A stretch of 64,000 nucleotides of DNA, taken from assembly GCF_032854445.1 (NCBI RefSeq), contig NC_088295.1, forward strand, positions 36,490,510 to 36,554,509, in the 5' to 3' direction. The notes beneath the pieces were generated by a model. The model was not told the origin of the DNA. It saw nothing but the letters and a program-made list of their open reading frames with translations, and made no database searches. Below are positions 35,318 to 47,107 of this stretch, in pieces. The number at the start of each line of letters is the position of its first letter. Positions within the stretch are counted from its first letter, which is position 1. A program made the position numbers and the translations under genes. The DNA is from Liolophura sinensis (taxonomy: Eukaryota; Mollusca; Polyplacophora; Chitonida; Chitonidae).

Positions 35318-37640
35318 TTACACGGCGAAGCTCAAGCTCCACTCAAGACACGTGCTCTTGAGAATCGTTCTTGTTGACCTGTAGATAAAGAGCCTTTAAG
35401 ACTATACCAAGTCACACGTGTAGCTGATGACACAGTGTGTATAAGTGTTAATTTCAGCGAACAAATTCAAATATTTTAGTTCAATCCGTGTCATATCTAG
35501 CACAATGCTTAAACGTTAACATGTCAAAGGTTATCAACTTACGCAGACTATAGCCGAGGTACAAATGTAACGTGTATGTACGTAAGCGATAGTTTGACCA
35601 TTAAGTAACGATTCTTTCTAAGGTGAATCTGTGTCATTTGTCAACTGTACAAAGGTTCTCTGGTATCAACAGTACACTGGATTTCAGTACCCAGTTAAGA
35701 AGAAAGACAAATCAAAGAATAACAATTAACTCAATTGCTGTTGGGCTTATTTACATGCACCAAATGTCTATAGTCAACATTCAAACTGGATGGATTTTCA
35801 CGTCGGAATTCACGTGAAACCACTAGCAAAACAGTGATGTAACATACAATATTCGATGTCTATGTGTTGCGTGAGGTTTCTTGTAAAGAAGACCAATATC
35901 AAGATAATTTTCAAGGGGCCGCAACCAAGCTATTGATTGAGGTCCACGGTTAATTACACACTTGGGTGGGCGAACTGGATGTGTGCTGTGGGAGACAGAT
36001 CTATATCTAGTTGGAGAAAAGAAATCTTATCTTGGCTGATTTACTGATCGATTGATCATTGGTATTAAGCTTACTTGACATCCACGACATGATCATGGGT
36101 GAACTTCATTTACTCTCCCTAGATAACCACGATACACTGCCTAGAACTGCCGTACAGCTGTCACCGATAAACCACTACTCTCACCTACTCATTTTGGGGC
36201 CAGTTCGTAATAGTATTAAAATCTGCACCGCACCCATGAAGAGGTATCCCAGGATACCTTGGTCAATATTTCATACAATGTTAGGAATTCAAAATTTACT
36301 TATTTAAAAACTCCCACATATCACATTTCTAAACGCATAAGAAATATACTATCGAAATCTCCCAAAGTGAGGGTCCATGTTTTACAGTTCATATAGATCT
36401 AGTTGTGTTAAATTAGAGTGAAGAAAAATTCCTAGCTTTGTGTTCAGTACAATCTGATTATAACCAAAATCTAAATTGCCAAGAGATATTCTACAATGTG
36501 CAGGCAGATTAATGGCCAAAGTACAGTAAACCCAATATAGTCTGTATAGAATTCTTTACTGATCCCGGACGAGACAGGCAGGGTTAACATTATTAGCATC
36601 TTTCAGTTACATGCGTTTCGATAGCGTAATACTAAAACTCATCAAAATGGTGAAAGATAGGGCTTTTACAGTTTGATAGGAGTATAAAAAAAAACAACGA
36701 AAACCAACGGCAAAACAATCAAACCATTTTGAAGTTTTCTGACAGATACTTCATTCTAACCAAGTCATAAACTGCTTTATACCAGAACGTGCTTATAGAA
36801 TCAAATGTGATGGGCCAAGCCGTATTATTAGATGCAACTGTGTTTGATGGTTGGCCTTTCATTCTAAAGGTTCCAACAACATGTGTGAGAAACCGGCAAA
36901 TGTTGTGCGTTTTCAATTGGCCGGAATAATTACTTATTGATTCTCTAGCTCTAGTGTTGTCTCGTCTCGTCTTTTAGGTTTTGTTGTCCACCGGGTTGAA
37001 GAAGACCAAAGTTCTCCATTCCACTTCACTGAGGCGGAAAACAATGATGTGTGCCTGCTTTGGAGGGCATTACGACTGATAAAATGTCTAAACCAGTCGA
37101 TATTGTCGGAAAAAGACATTTGACTGTTCGCCTCATAAAAATCACCTCGGCTTCAAATACCAAGTTGGAATAGTTACGTGCGAGACTGCAGGGTAGCCGT
37201 GTGAAACGGTGATTACGCCATGAAGATTAACTTTAACTACCAGTGCATGTCGAATCCATCTGAAAGGCACCCCTGCACAAATACAAATGCCAAAATAATG
37301 AAATCAGCCATGCAAAATTTAGTTGGCGTTTGATGTATGGCCTCAGAATGAACGACACCTACTATGGACAAATACAAGCTTTAGAGCAAGCATACATATT
37401 ATTGTTAAATTATTGAAATAATTGAATTCCGAACATCATTGTTTGAAAACAGGTCTCGAGCACCTGTAAATACACTTAAACGCATTAAAAACGCACCACA
37501 GGTAAAAAGTGGAATTGACGGTAAACCAAATTTTATTCGGTGTTGGTGGTGTATTTTATTCACACTCAGAGAAGTCAGTCACGCGCTAGTAATGCCAAGC
37601 GTCAATGGAAAGTACAAATTTTAATGTAGGGGAAATGCAA
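35318..37640. other. no firmly supported feature
   Basis: Mostly AT-rich. A 61-codon ATG-started minus-strand frame at 36934-37119 (FSDNIDWFRHFI ... KRRDETTLELENQ) has coding-like composition, but no homology that I recognise and no splice context. Confidence 0.4.
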
Positions 37641-37654
37641 CACGGAAGAGGTCC

Positions 37655-38262
37655 AGACATAAAGTCATTACCGGGTTTGACCATCCCTGTTTGCATTGCA
37701 TAGACACTATTATTCTCTGGATGACAACTTTTGACATCCTACGCCACTCACGTTGCAGTCTAGAACAAGTACGAGATCTCTCACGTTGGCGATTTGGGTT
37801 AACGTAGACCATGTATTGAGTTGTACATTATTCTGTGCCAGGAATTTCATAGGAGCAGGTTCTGTATGTGCTCTGCTGTTGTTCTGTCGGAAAGTATGCA
37901 GCTCTGGGTGTTGACGGAAACCGGGTAATACGCGACGTCTCAATATGGCGTCCCTGTAGTAAATTGCAGAAACACGACCGCTGTATACATGTGTGTTCTG
38001 TGATTAAACGAGACACCGCCCCAAACCATCACACTTCCGCCGTCCCATCGATCAGTCTGCACAACACAATCATCATGGTAACGTTCACCCCGGCGACCTG
38101 AAGTGAAATTCGTCAGATAATGCCATTCCAGCGTCGAAGTAACCATTGTCTTTCAGTGATGGTACTGTGGTGACAACCAAACCTTGCTTCTATGGCCCTT
38201 GTAGTCAGGCCAACTTCCATCAATGCAATGGCGCATTCTCGTTCCTCGGGTGTCGATCGCAT
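37655..38262 (-). pseudogene. decayed Tc1-family transposase
   Basis: The minus strand begins MRSTPEERECAIALMEVG, then LTTRAIEARFGCHHSTI, the N-terminal helix-turn-helix region of a Tc1 transposase. It then jumps, through a large internal deletion, to GRRGERYHDDCVVQTD and GGSVMVWGGVS, the end of the catalytic core's first half. The rest is spread over several frames: HTFRQNNSRAHTEPA (where the catalytic aspartate of the QDNA motif is replaced by asparagine), then REWRRMSKVVIQRI near the C-terminus. Stops, frame shifts and the lost catalytic residue make it inactive. Its sequence differs clearly from the intact element at 56.6 kb, so it is another Tc1 lineage. I could not identify its terminal repeats. 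Confidence 0.88.
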
Positions 38263-38269
38263 CATTGTG

Positions 38270-40110
38270 TGTTCAGTGTTATTCCGCTGCTACAATGATT
38301 GTGCGAATAACTTTTGAATGCCTTTCCTATATACCTCATTTCTACACCCAAATGTAATGACTGAATTTTTCATGTTTTTCAGTATAGTGCCCTTTTGCGT
38401 TTTGGTGACGGCTCACATCAAACCTGACAACTTTTGGAGTTTTCTTGATTTCTAACGATGGATATTTCCTTTGTTTTTCTCAAACTATCATGATATTTTC
38501 ATGGGTTCATGTTCGTGCGTTTTTAAAGCGGACCAGTATGCATTGACGAAAAGTATTCCTTGAAAATGACGCAACCTATAGCCCTTAAAATAACGCAGAA
38601 TGTAGACTTTAAAACTGACCGACGATTAAATCGGAGGATGTGACCCTTAAAAATATACCCTTACATAAATATAAATTCGACAGTAAACATGTGAATATAC
38701 AGACAGTCACCATGGTAACAACTGACATTTGTTGAGTCATTATTTGCCATCCGTCGGATTATTCCGTACATTTGTTCTTGCTTCTTGTGCAGGTTTATAA
38801 AGCTGTATGTTGTACGGCATGGCAAGTTAGTTGACGGAAATTCTACAAGGTCTTGGGTAGGAGAGGGATACTCACTACCCTCTACTATTGTTTGCCTTAC
38901 GTAATGTTTTGTGGAATTTTCGCTACGTCCGTTAACATTCAAGACCATACTGTAATCTATCATAGGGAATGTTTTTTTACTGATACTCAGGGCCCAGTTG
39001 TTCACAAATGTATTAGCAGTTCAGCCCGGTATTAACTTTAATCTGGGCCATTAGCTTTGTATTAGGCTTAGACTGGTGTTAAGATTTAAGCCTGGCTAAA
39101 CTTTTCATACACTTTGGATAACCGGGGCCAGATTCTTCAATTCTGTGGGGAACTAGGTCAGCAGACTAGAATGAACAAAGGATTATGAGATACCGTTGTT
39201 TCTAACATCCTTCGTTATCTTTCTCTTAAGGTTATGTTATTGAATATTCACAACAGAAAGATGTTGACTAATAGATTACATCCAATGGATTGTCGCAATT
39301 GTCAACAATATCACATGGTGCAATTGAGGGCTTTCAAGTAGAGAATGCGATGCGACAGTTATATCCGACAATTCAACATCTGTCACCGTCTAATCGATGG
39401 CAATCAATCATATACAGGAGATAGCTTGAACAGATATGCTTCACTCCGCGGTAGGAATACATGGTTTCGTTTAATAAACTGCCGCAAACCAAAGAGAACT
39501 GACCCTGAATGAGGGCATCTGTAACATACCAAACATCAAATATCCAAAAAGAGCAGCTAAAGCTTTCACTCATATGCCCTCCATTTGTATAGGTGAACTG
39601 GTTCGTTCTGCCTTCAAATACTGGGTAATGGAAGGATGGATAAATTTGCGTGGGAGACGCTCGGTCATTTTATATCAATAAATCCATCGTATCAGTTCGG
39701 CGATGGCATCGAAATGAACTTGATCGCTAGACGTTTTGTACATTTCACGGGAGTTTTGCTAATCACTGCCTCATACAGATTTACCAGGTTGCTTAGATAA
39801 ATGCATCGTATCATTTAAGCGATATTGGGTGGTTAGGATGAAATTGATTGCTTGCAATTTTTATAAATATTCATAAAGATTTATATTACATCAAGATGTA
39901 CATTTTTAATAAATTAATATTTGCCTCCGTTTACTGACTTCGGTTTATTTTTAGAGCTTCGGACAAAATCAAAACGCCCCAAAGTGTCACGTTTTCATAT
40001 AACGTCTTTGATTTAATAATGAAGACGCTTTGGATACCCACTGGCAGTTTGTGTATATTTGTGTGCTTTTAAATGTTGAAAAAACATATAGATACTGAAT
40101 GGTGAGAAAT
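38270..40110. other. no firmly supported feature
   Basis: Contains GGGCCCAGTTGTTCACAAA at 38991-39009 with repeated TTAA-C-TGG-TTA words to about 39130. This may be a relic of a short non-autonomous element; no matching inverted end is found. Otherwise plain AT-rich DNA. Confidence 0.4.
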
Positions 40111-40209
40111 GGAATATCAGGAAATGTCAGCTCGAGAAAAGAGATATTCGACGAGTGTAAAGCACAAGTTGAATATCACTTGTCGAGAGCTGACAATTCC
40201 CGATATCCT
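40111..40209 (+). ncRNA. long imperfect hairpin, microRNA-precursor-like
   Basis: Arms 40125-40152 and 40168-40195 pair at 23 of 28 positions around a 15-base loop. TGTCAGCTC opens the 5' arm and GAGCTGACA closes the 3' arm, with GATATTC/GAATATC near the loop. Pairing continues outward, with mismatches, for about 14 more bases on each side (GGAATATCAGGAA against TTCCCGATATCC). The size of about 100 nt, the loop and the scattered mismatches fit an animal pri-/pre-microRNA. A degenerate inverted-repeat transposon is the main alternative. I recognise no known mature microRNA. The opposite strand folds equally well, so the strand is uncertain. An 84-codon plus frame with a CAG|GTAATG donor overlaps it and is probably a by-product. 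Confidence 0.4.
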
Positions 40210-41037
40210 AGATATATTCCTGATAGCTACTGTTTTATTTCTGGTTGCATTAATGACGAAGAAAGGCTAAGATACACGTGTTTTCCCTGCGGTGAAGTTT
40301 TTTTTTCACGACAGTGGGAACCATGTAAACAGATGAGTCAGGTAATGTACTGATGGGCAAAAGCCATTCTTCAACTTTGTCCAATACTAATTACCGGAGT
40401 GCTATGCATCTAATATATGGACTCATCTAGACGCGACATGAGAGGCAACATATCCTTTCCATTTCATAATTATGTTTTACCTCTCCGCGACTTTCTGCAT
40501 ATTGAGTTTCTTTTATATGAATGTTAATATAAAAGATTATGAGAGCACAGTGCATGGGATTAGAGTGGCTGGCCTAAATCATCACTTCACATGTTTTCAT
40601 TTCCTTTTTACAATGGTGTCTTGTCAGAGGTACACTTCTCTGCATATTAAATAAATAATGCATGGGAGTATAAGAGATCCGGAGATCAAATCTGAAGATT
40701 TTTCAATTAAACAATTTTGACATATTTTTTCCAAATAGAGGAATATGTCTGCTTCTTCGTTACTAACGCATTGAAAACGACGATAAAACGAGGATTGAGC
40801 TTTACGACCAATTTTTTTACCTGAAAGATGAACGTGGGATGAATAGTTAGACGGTAATGACACCCACATTGCATTTGCCATGTTTTTTTTTCTTAACTGT
40901 GCTTAAAACAACGTTTAAAAATACTAATCTAAAATCTGAAAACTATGCATTTCTCCAATCTTGACATCTTGCGACTAAACCAATACCAAAAGGCAAACAT
41001 ATTGCCCCATGCAATTTCCATAAGGTGTAATTACCAC
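40210..41037. other. no recognisable feature
   Basis: AT-rich. Short frames on both strands have no domain. Confidence 0.4.
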
Positions 41038-41190
41038 ATGTGCAGTCATTCACGCGTTGTAATCAAATGTGCCATCACCCATGCGTTGAATCAAATGTGC
41101 CATCATCCACGCGTTGTAATCAAATGTGCCATCATCCACGCGTTGTAATCAAATGTGCCATCATCCACGCGTTGTAATTATCATATGTTC
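41038..41190. repeat. 29-bp minisatellite, about 5 copies
   Basis: Units of CATCATCCACGCGTTGTAAT followed by CAAATGTGC. The central copies are identical, and the first and last have diverged (TGCAGTCATTCACGCG at the start, TATCATATGTTCAGTC at the end). Confidence 0.92.
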
Positions 41191-41950
41191 AGTCATCATC
41201 ACTTGCAAGTATTCCGTGGCATTCTGGATCTTTGTGTGAATTTTTTCGGAAAACATCAAGCATTGCTTGATAAAGCAGAATGAAAAGCCGAAGTAAATCG
41301 GTTAAACCGAAAATGCATTGCACCTCCAAACCAGAAGTGGTTTTGATCTTACAAAAGAGTCCACTTGTCACTTTGACACTATTGTGTATCTCGCTGGAAC
41401 CGGTCTCCTGGGAAGCTCCTTTGCATTAACAAGTGACCAATCAAAACGCCCTAAATATATCAGAGGTGTCTCTGGTTACCTTGGCAGAATGAATCATCAG
41501 TTCCAGTACCGTTTAGTTACACACTATTTACAGATAAAGTGCTGTTCAGTGAAGTAAACAGAAGCCACGACGATTGTAATAATTGGCGTGTTATTACAGT
41601 GTAATGTGTCTCAAACAAATCACATTCCAATGTAAAATCTAGTATTTCGAATGTCGTTAATTCGGAGAAATTCCTTTGAAAAAAAAACCCCACAGAAAAC
41701 AACTAGGCCTCGAGGTGCATGAGGCTTACAGACGCTGCTGTGCTTCTCAGGTGTAAATAGACGACATGTTTAACACACAAATTATCGTACATAGCTTGTT
41801 AAAACATACTCTATCCAAATATCAATAGAGTATCACATTGGAAACAAATAACCTACTCTACTGGCCGGGAAGTCTTAGGCTGTTTAAAGTTCGCTACTTG
41901 GGGTTATAGTCTCAAGTACAAACAACTTAAAGGGGATCGCATATAAACGT
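41191..41950. other. no recognisable feature
   Basis: No supported gene or repeat. Confidence 0.4.
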
Positions 41951-42223
41951 TTACGGAGGGGCCTGTATATTCGGAGGCCTTCGTTCACTCTCCTCGTCAC
42001 GGCTGTAAGTCACGTGGGGAACCTTTCTCGCCAGGGTAATATACTGGTCTACCGCTCCCGCCACTGCGCGGGAACTGGTACCCCGTTCGCGAGTTTCGAT
42101 GATATATTCTGGGATCTCTGGACACTCTTTCTGCCACCAATAAACAATACCACTCCCAATAACGTGAAAAATATAGATAACGGCCTTACATATCACTTTA
42201 ATAGCAATTAAACTTCCACACAT
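41951..42223 (-). CDS. candidate small membrane protein, 90 residues
   Basis: An ATG-started minus-strand frame whose GC content and codon choice (many CAG, GAG, GTG, GCG codons) rise above the flanks. Residues 4-30 are a hydrophobic segment (LIAIKVICKAVIYIFHVIGS, then GIVYWW). It is followed by a hydrophilic, probably cytosolic tail with ECPEIPEYIIETRERG, then DQYITLARKVPHVTYSRDEE and RRPPNIQAPP. A lysine-rich run, KKKREKK, precedes the ATG in frame back to CTATAACTTTAG, a possible splice acceptor at about 42249. It may therefore be the last exon of a larger membrane protein. I recognise no family and see no AATAAA close downstream. Confidence 0.35.
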   Translation of the reverse strand: MCGSLIAIKVICKAVIYIFHVIGSGIVYWWQKECPEIPEYIIETRERGTSSRAVAGAVDQYITLARKVPHVTYSRDEESERRPPNIQAPP

Positions 42224-42249
42224 CTTTTTTTCTCTCTTTTTCTTTTTCT

Positions 42250-43339
42250 AAAGTTATAGGCACACGTAGTGAATTTGCTATACAATAGACTTATAGTTTT
42301 TTGTGTCGTTATACCGCTGTTGTATGATTCCTTTATGAATGTGCTTGTTCTCACAACCTTAGAAATGTCGACAGATACCTCGCCTGTTTCGATGACATCG
42401 TAAATCTCACATTTTGACCGCATATCTACACTATTGTCAGTCGTGTCCTGTAGAAATGTCGGTATTGTCTGTGAACACCAAACTCAAGGACAAAAGCTAC
42501 AGTTAACTATTAATGTGATCTAAAATCGTGTTGCGTATTTCACTGATGAAACATACCCGTATAGCCACTGACTATGGGTGAACATCGTCTGGTTAATCAG
42601 CCCACACAAGGTGGCCTTTTCTTGTGTTTTTATGGCTCATGTGTACTTACAGTATTTTCCATATTCAGCGGTAGGTATGAGGACATACTGCCGACTCACA
42701 TAGGCAGCTACATAGGTTTGATATAGCTCATACTCGAAACCAGTTTTAAGTACACTTGTACTTGTGCACTTCATAACCGAAAATTTTTAGAAACTGCATG
42801 GCACTTTCTTCAAAATTCCATCTCTGTAAAAATCCTTTGGACATTTCTTCGTCAATTTGACTTGTCGAACGCCGAAATTTATGATTCGGTGAATAATTCC
42901 CACCTGGCCGTTAATTCGTCAGAGCTGGCCTTGTTTGCGGTGCATAAAAACCCTTGTATATCACTTTGACAACGGAACCTAAACTAAATCACCACCCACG
43001 TATCTTTTTAAGTTCTTACTCCCACACGCCAAATATCCGCCATTAGCACCTAACGGGACAGTAGAACTACCCATAGAGGAGATTTATAACAGCGATGTAT
43101 AATGAACATGAGCTGCGTAAACGCTGTCACTCCAGAACGTCCCAAATTGAAAACGCTGGCGTTGCTATCATTCAGTATCCAAAGGCCATTAACTTATATT
43201 ACAAGATATAACTTAATACCGATTACTCCTATATGTTCACGCAATAACTCTTGTAGTTTTTAACTGGTTTATCATTGTCCGGGTGTATCTTTGTCAATCT
43301 CGCATCAAAAACGATAGTGATCTCAGGTATTATGATGCT
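42250..43339. other. no recognisable feature
   Basis: AT-rich sequence beginning with a T/C-rich stretch at 42225-42252. No gene supported. Confidence 0.4.
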
Positions 43340-43392
43340 CTTGCCCTGATATGGGTGAAGTATTGCGTTGTTGTGTAAGCCAACATCATTCC
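43340..43392 (+). mobile_element. SINE tail fragment, second family
   Basis: TGATATGGGTGAAGTATTGC, GTTGTTGTGTAAGCCAACAT and CATTC correspond to the 3' end at 21969-22033, with several changes. Confidence 0.5.
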
Positions 43393-43945
43393 GTATGTCA
43401 TTCCACGCGTCACAGTTACAGGGCATTGTTATTCATGTACCATGACGTATACACATATACAAATCCTAGACTACGTGTACAGATAAAATAAAAGTGAGAA
43501 AAGGGCTAAACACTGTGTTGGATTATCGGTGAAAATTTTCTAAATATCACAGATTCCATATAGCCATGGAAATAAACGGAATTCTCATCATCTCAACATT
43601 TTGTTTGCGGAATGATGCCCCTTGGACGGAGTATATTTATCCAAATATAAGGAGTTTACACAAGCACTTTGAATCTAGGCTTTAGAACAGGCGAATGTCA
43701 ACTACCATGTTGTTATCGCTGCTCTGGTTATACTCCTTTAATCTGTATTCTTTTCTATTGTTAAGGCTGCTTTTTGTTCGTTCTCTATCTTCCTATATCG
43801 TCAGTGCTACTTTGACGGCTGTACTTTCATTTCACATATTCTCGTCGACAGACATGATGTTAGGTCGGCTGATATTTGTGGATGAGATATAACACTACTA
43901 TCATATAACCAATTAGGAATGTAACTGGCCTAACAAATGCCCCAC

Positions 43946-44039
43946 CTGGTACCGAGGACCTGGCCTCGCTAGTGTTAATCTCGTATACCCTGATAGCATC
44001 TAAATGAAATATTCTCTGTATGGTGATCTCCACCAATGG
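43946..44039 (-). CDS. candidate internal exon, galactose-binding-like strand pattern
   Basis: A 94-base minus-strand segment lies between an acceptor-like GTTACTATTTTCCCCAG and a donor-like ACCAG|GTGGGG. It encodes PLVEITIQRIFHLDAIRVYE followed by INTSEARSSVP. The alternation E-I-T-I ... L-D-A-I-R-V-Y-E resembles the 'VEI-F-RI-xLxxIRVYE' strands of discoidin/F5-8C-type or FBXL4-type sandwich domains. This is a pattern impression only, and no neighbouring exon is found. Confidence 0.18.
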
Positions 44040-44159
44040 CTGGGGAAAATAGTAACATGAACGATCGTGTAAAGCAATACCATTGTAGCCATTGTCTCGT
44101 TCTGTTGATTTATCATACATGTATGTAGCCAATTTAAAAAGACGCCGGTGGTTCAAATG

Positions 44160-46140
44160 TGTATGAGGCCATCTAACGGAGGAACATTAAGAGCCTTTCT
44201 AAAAGAACGTTAAACAACAACTTTTGTGATATATGCCACCACTTTGTCATGATGGCCCACAACAGTATTGCTTTGTCCTGTTGAAAACTACACCAGTGAC
44301 TTTTCTGCGACGTCTTGATATCATTTTCTGTGTTATATGATCATACCATAAAGATAATTGTTAACAAGAAATGAAGCAAGCATGAAGTTAAGGTTTAGCT
44401 TTGATTCTTATGAGACTTATGGTTTCGGCGAGGCACATGTATATTCCACTGGTACTGACTTGCACGATGCAACATATGTGTGTGTGCGTCTCTCTCTGTC
44501 TCAGCTTTAAAAATTCTACTTTTGACAGTTCTTTTTTTATAACTTTATATAACTACATGGATCTGTAGACGTATCAGATAATAAATTATCCGAAGGCTAA
44601 TAAGCCCTCAGTCGCATGACTAGTAGCTAGTCATATACGTAGATATCCTTTACACAACTAGTTGACCTATATATAGCATATTCTCCTTCACATTGTGTAT
44701 ACAGAATAGAAACTTCTTTGTCGGTCTGTACAGAGTAAAACCATGTTTTACAAGTCTGAACAGGTTGAGTACACACAATAAACTTGTAAACCTATGATAA
44801 AAAATTCAGTTACTCCATTCCAAATACCAAGCGAGGAATGTAATGAATGCCTTGTACAAAAAGTCACTAACATGCAATAAGTCCACCCTGTTTCTCTGCC
44901 GAATGCCAAATTCCTAATCAATACATCAGGCAACATGGAATAATAGCGGTCTATACGAAATAAAGACTTTCATCATCATCAGTGTGAAAAGCTTCCGAAA
45001 CATTTGTCTGCAATTCACTAAGAACATGAAAGTCATGCAAGTTTAATCAGTTGTCTTCTTAGCGTGCATTCAAGGAAGGTGTGGAATAAAAGCTTCTGTT
45101 ACCCAACGTACAAAACATATTTTCGGTATACGTCCACACTTAAATAACCAGTTTAGCCTCCCATAATTACTACAACAAAATCTGACGACTTTTCATTTCT
45201 TTCCTCCCACCTTCTGTAAAGCCTCCCTCCACTGTTGCGTTTATGAAGTCCTTGTCGCTTTGTGTTTTCGCTTTTGTCACAGTACTTATCGTCGCTCCGA
45301 AGGTCAAAGTCGCCATAATCAGCTACAGTTCTGAAAGGACCTTCAAGATCTATTATTGATGCACGGTTATAACACTTTGTCAGTTAGAATCTGTGTACGT
45401 CACCTCGGTTGTGGACTTTTGCTCTAATGCTCTCCGTGTGGGACGGAGACATGGCGCCAGGCTGTCGCTTCGTACATGTTAATACTCCTTGTGTGGACAA
45501 ATACTCTTCTAATGCACAGACAATCACATGAAATGCTTAACAAAGTCCTCTGTTTTGATTCGCAATTTCATCTTTATAAATTACTTCCTCAGAAATTGAT
45601 GATTTAAAAACTGTAAAATATTCAAAAGCATGTGTGGGAAGAATACATTTTATGAATATCCTTTCTTCAATCAAAAACTTTATCTGTTAGTTTTAACAGA
45701 AAGCCTGTTGTCTGAGTTATGTTAGAATGTACTGTGTTATTTTAACACTACATTCCGTCATATTCCACATACTATCCTGTAAGTCTAACGTAATTTTTAT
45801 TCTGAATTAAGAGAATATGTGTGTTATATTTAACAGAATAATGTTTGCAATAGAAGAATACATTCTGGCATCAATCACATAACACACTTTCCGATAAATT
45901 TAATAGATTATCTTTTTTTTGATAGTTGTGACACGAATGCAATGTATTTTTTTCATGGAAGACAAAACTTGGATTATCCACATCGGTTTGCGTCCACACT
46001 GAATCGTGACAGCATTTCGTAATATATATATTGGTGCTACGCAATCAGTCAGTTTGCCTCACAACGTGTAGCATTGTTCAAAATCAGCTGACATTTCACG
46101 AACTCACGGACAAAGCACGGACTGAAAAAGCTCAGTCCAG
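44160..46140. other. unassigned DNA with one small open region
   Basis: Mostly AT-rich. 45153-45383 is open on both strands. The plus strand has a 38-codon frame from ATG 45243 with a signal-peptide-like start (MKSLSLCVFAFVTVLIVAP). The minus strand is open for 76 codons (ADYGDFDLRSDDKYCDKSEN, then RQGLHKRNSGGRLYRRWEER) without an ATG. I cannot decide between them. A small palindrome, ATGACTAG-TAG-CTAGTCAT, is at 44617-44635. Confidence 0.3.
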
Positions 46141-46143
46141 AAG

Positions 46144-46345
46144 GGGCCCACGTGGCGGAGTGGCAAGCGTAATAGAGTGACACACTGAGTCAAGTGCCTT
46201 CCACCAATGAATTCGCTGTGCGCATATGTCCAACTCAAGCTGGCTTGCTCTTCATTTGTACATGGGGAGGATGCGACAACCTGTGGATGGTCGTGGATAC
46301 ACCTGGCTCTGTCCGGTTTACTACCACCAATCAAGTAAATTAAAG
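46144..46345 (+). mobile_element. SINE copy with head (GGTGTTTTACGCC family)
   Basis: The plus strand shows GGGGCCCACGTGGCGGAGTG, AATGAATTCGCTGTGCGCA, CAAGCTGGCTTGCTCTTC, CCTGTGGATGGTCGTGG, CTGGCTCTGTCCGGTTTACT and CCACCAATCAAGTAAAT. These follow the order of the 4524-4794 family with the sequence between CCACCA and AATC deleted. The head promoter boxes are damaged. Confidence 0.75.
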
Positions 46346-46349
46346 AAAC

Positions 46350-47105
46350 AAATATGTAAATAAATACTGTCGGTCGATGCCTTTGCCATTGCCAGTCTTG
46401 GTGCTTCCTCAATTGGCACTCTGAGTAAAGGAATATACCAAGCATTCGCCGGCCCGTGCAAGTACACTATCGCTAGTTTGGCCGTTATATGTCATCTCCA
46501 CATATTTACCGTTATAATAGCACCGTCAATTTGCTGAGACTAATGACAAACACCTAAGTAAAACAAACAAAAAATGTGTCTGAAACAAACGCTTCTCCCA
46601 AATCCAATCCTGCCTCGGTTGCATGTAAGGTGTCATGTCTGGTGTCTCCAAACACACCTGCAGTTATACATATGTTGACAAGAATAATATTAATAAAACG
46701 CTATGAAGAGAACCTTATCTATAAGGAGACAACTCAAATGCCAAAGAGATTCCTTCCTATACCCACTAATGCGGAATAGTCAATACCTACATTAAATTTC
46801 GAAGGAAAGCAATGTAAACTAAACCCTTTTCCGTGGCTTTTAACTGTTGAACTTGAATACGGAGTATTCCAGAAAGCACAATTCTAGCAAGATTACAGGG
46901 AGCTCTACGGGCAATCTTGTCGCACGTCAAATGAAAAAAAAATAGGTAAATGTCGGTCCTCCAAAACTTCTCTGGAATTTTTGTGGAAAGTACCAACAGA
47001 TTGTACATCGGCTTGTAGTGGTAGGCCTATATAATCCGGCGTTTAAACTATGGACATCATCAGAAATCAAAACAGACGGACCTGTCACCACAATTTACCT
47101 AGTCA
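46350..47105. other. no recognisable feature
   Basis: No supported gene or repeat. Confidence 0.4.
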
Positions 47106-47107
47106 AA

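Noticed and set aside
38991-39130. Short inverted-repeat transposon starting GGGCCCAGTTGTTC
   Set aside because: No matching inverted end or target duplication could be found; kept only as a note.
40099-40353. 84-codon cysteine-bearing frame with a CAG|GTAATG donor
   Set aside because: It runs through both arms of the long hairpin at 40111-40209, so the frame is better explained as a by-product of that structure.
41038-41190. CRISPR-like regularly spaced repeats
   Set aside because: The units are contiguous with no unique spacers, in eukaryotic DNA; it is a minisatellite.
43229-43426. 65-codon minus-strand frame
   Set aside because: Overlaps a SINE tail fragment (43340-43392).
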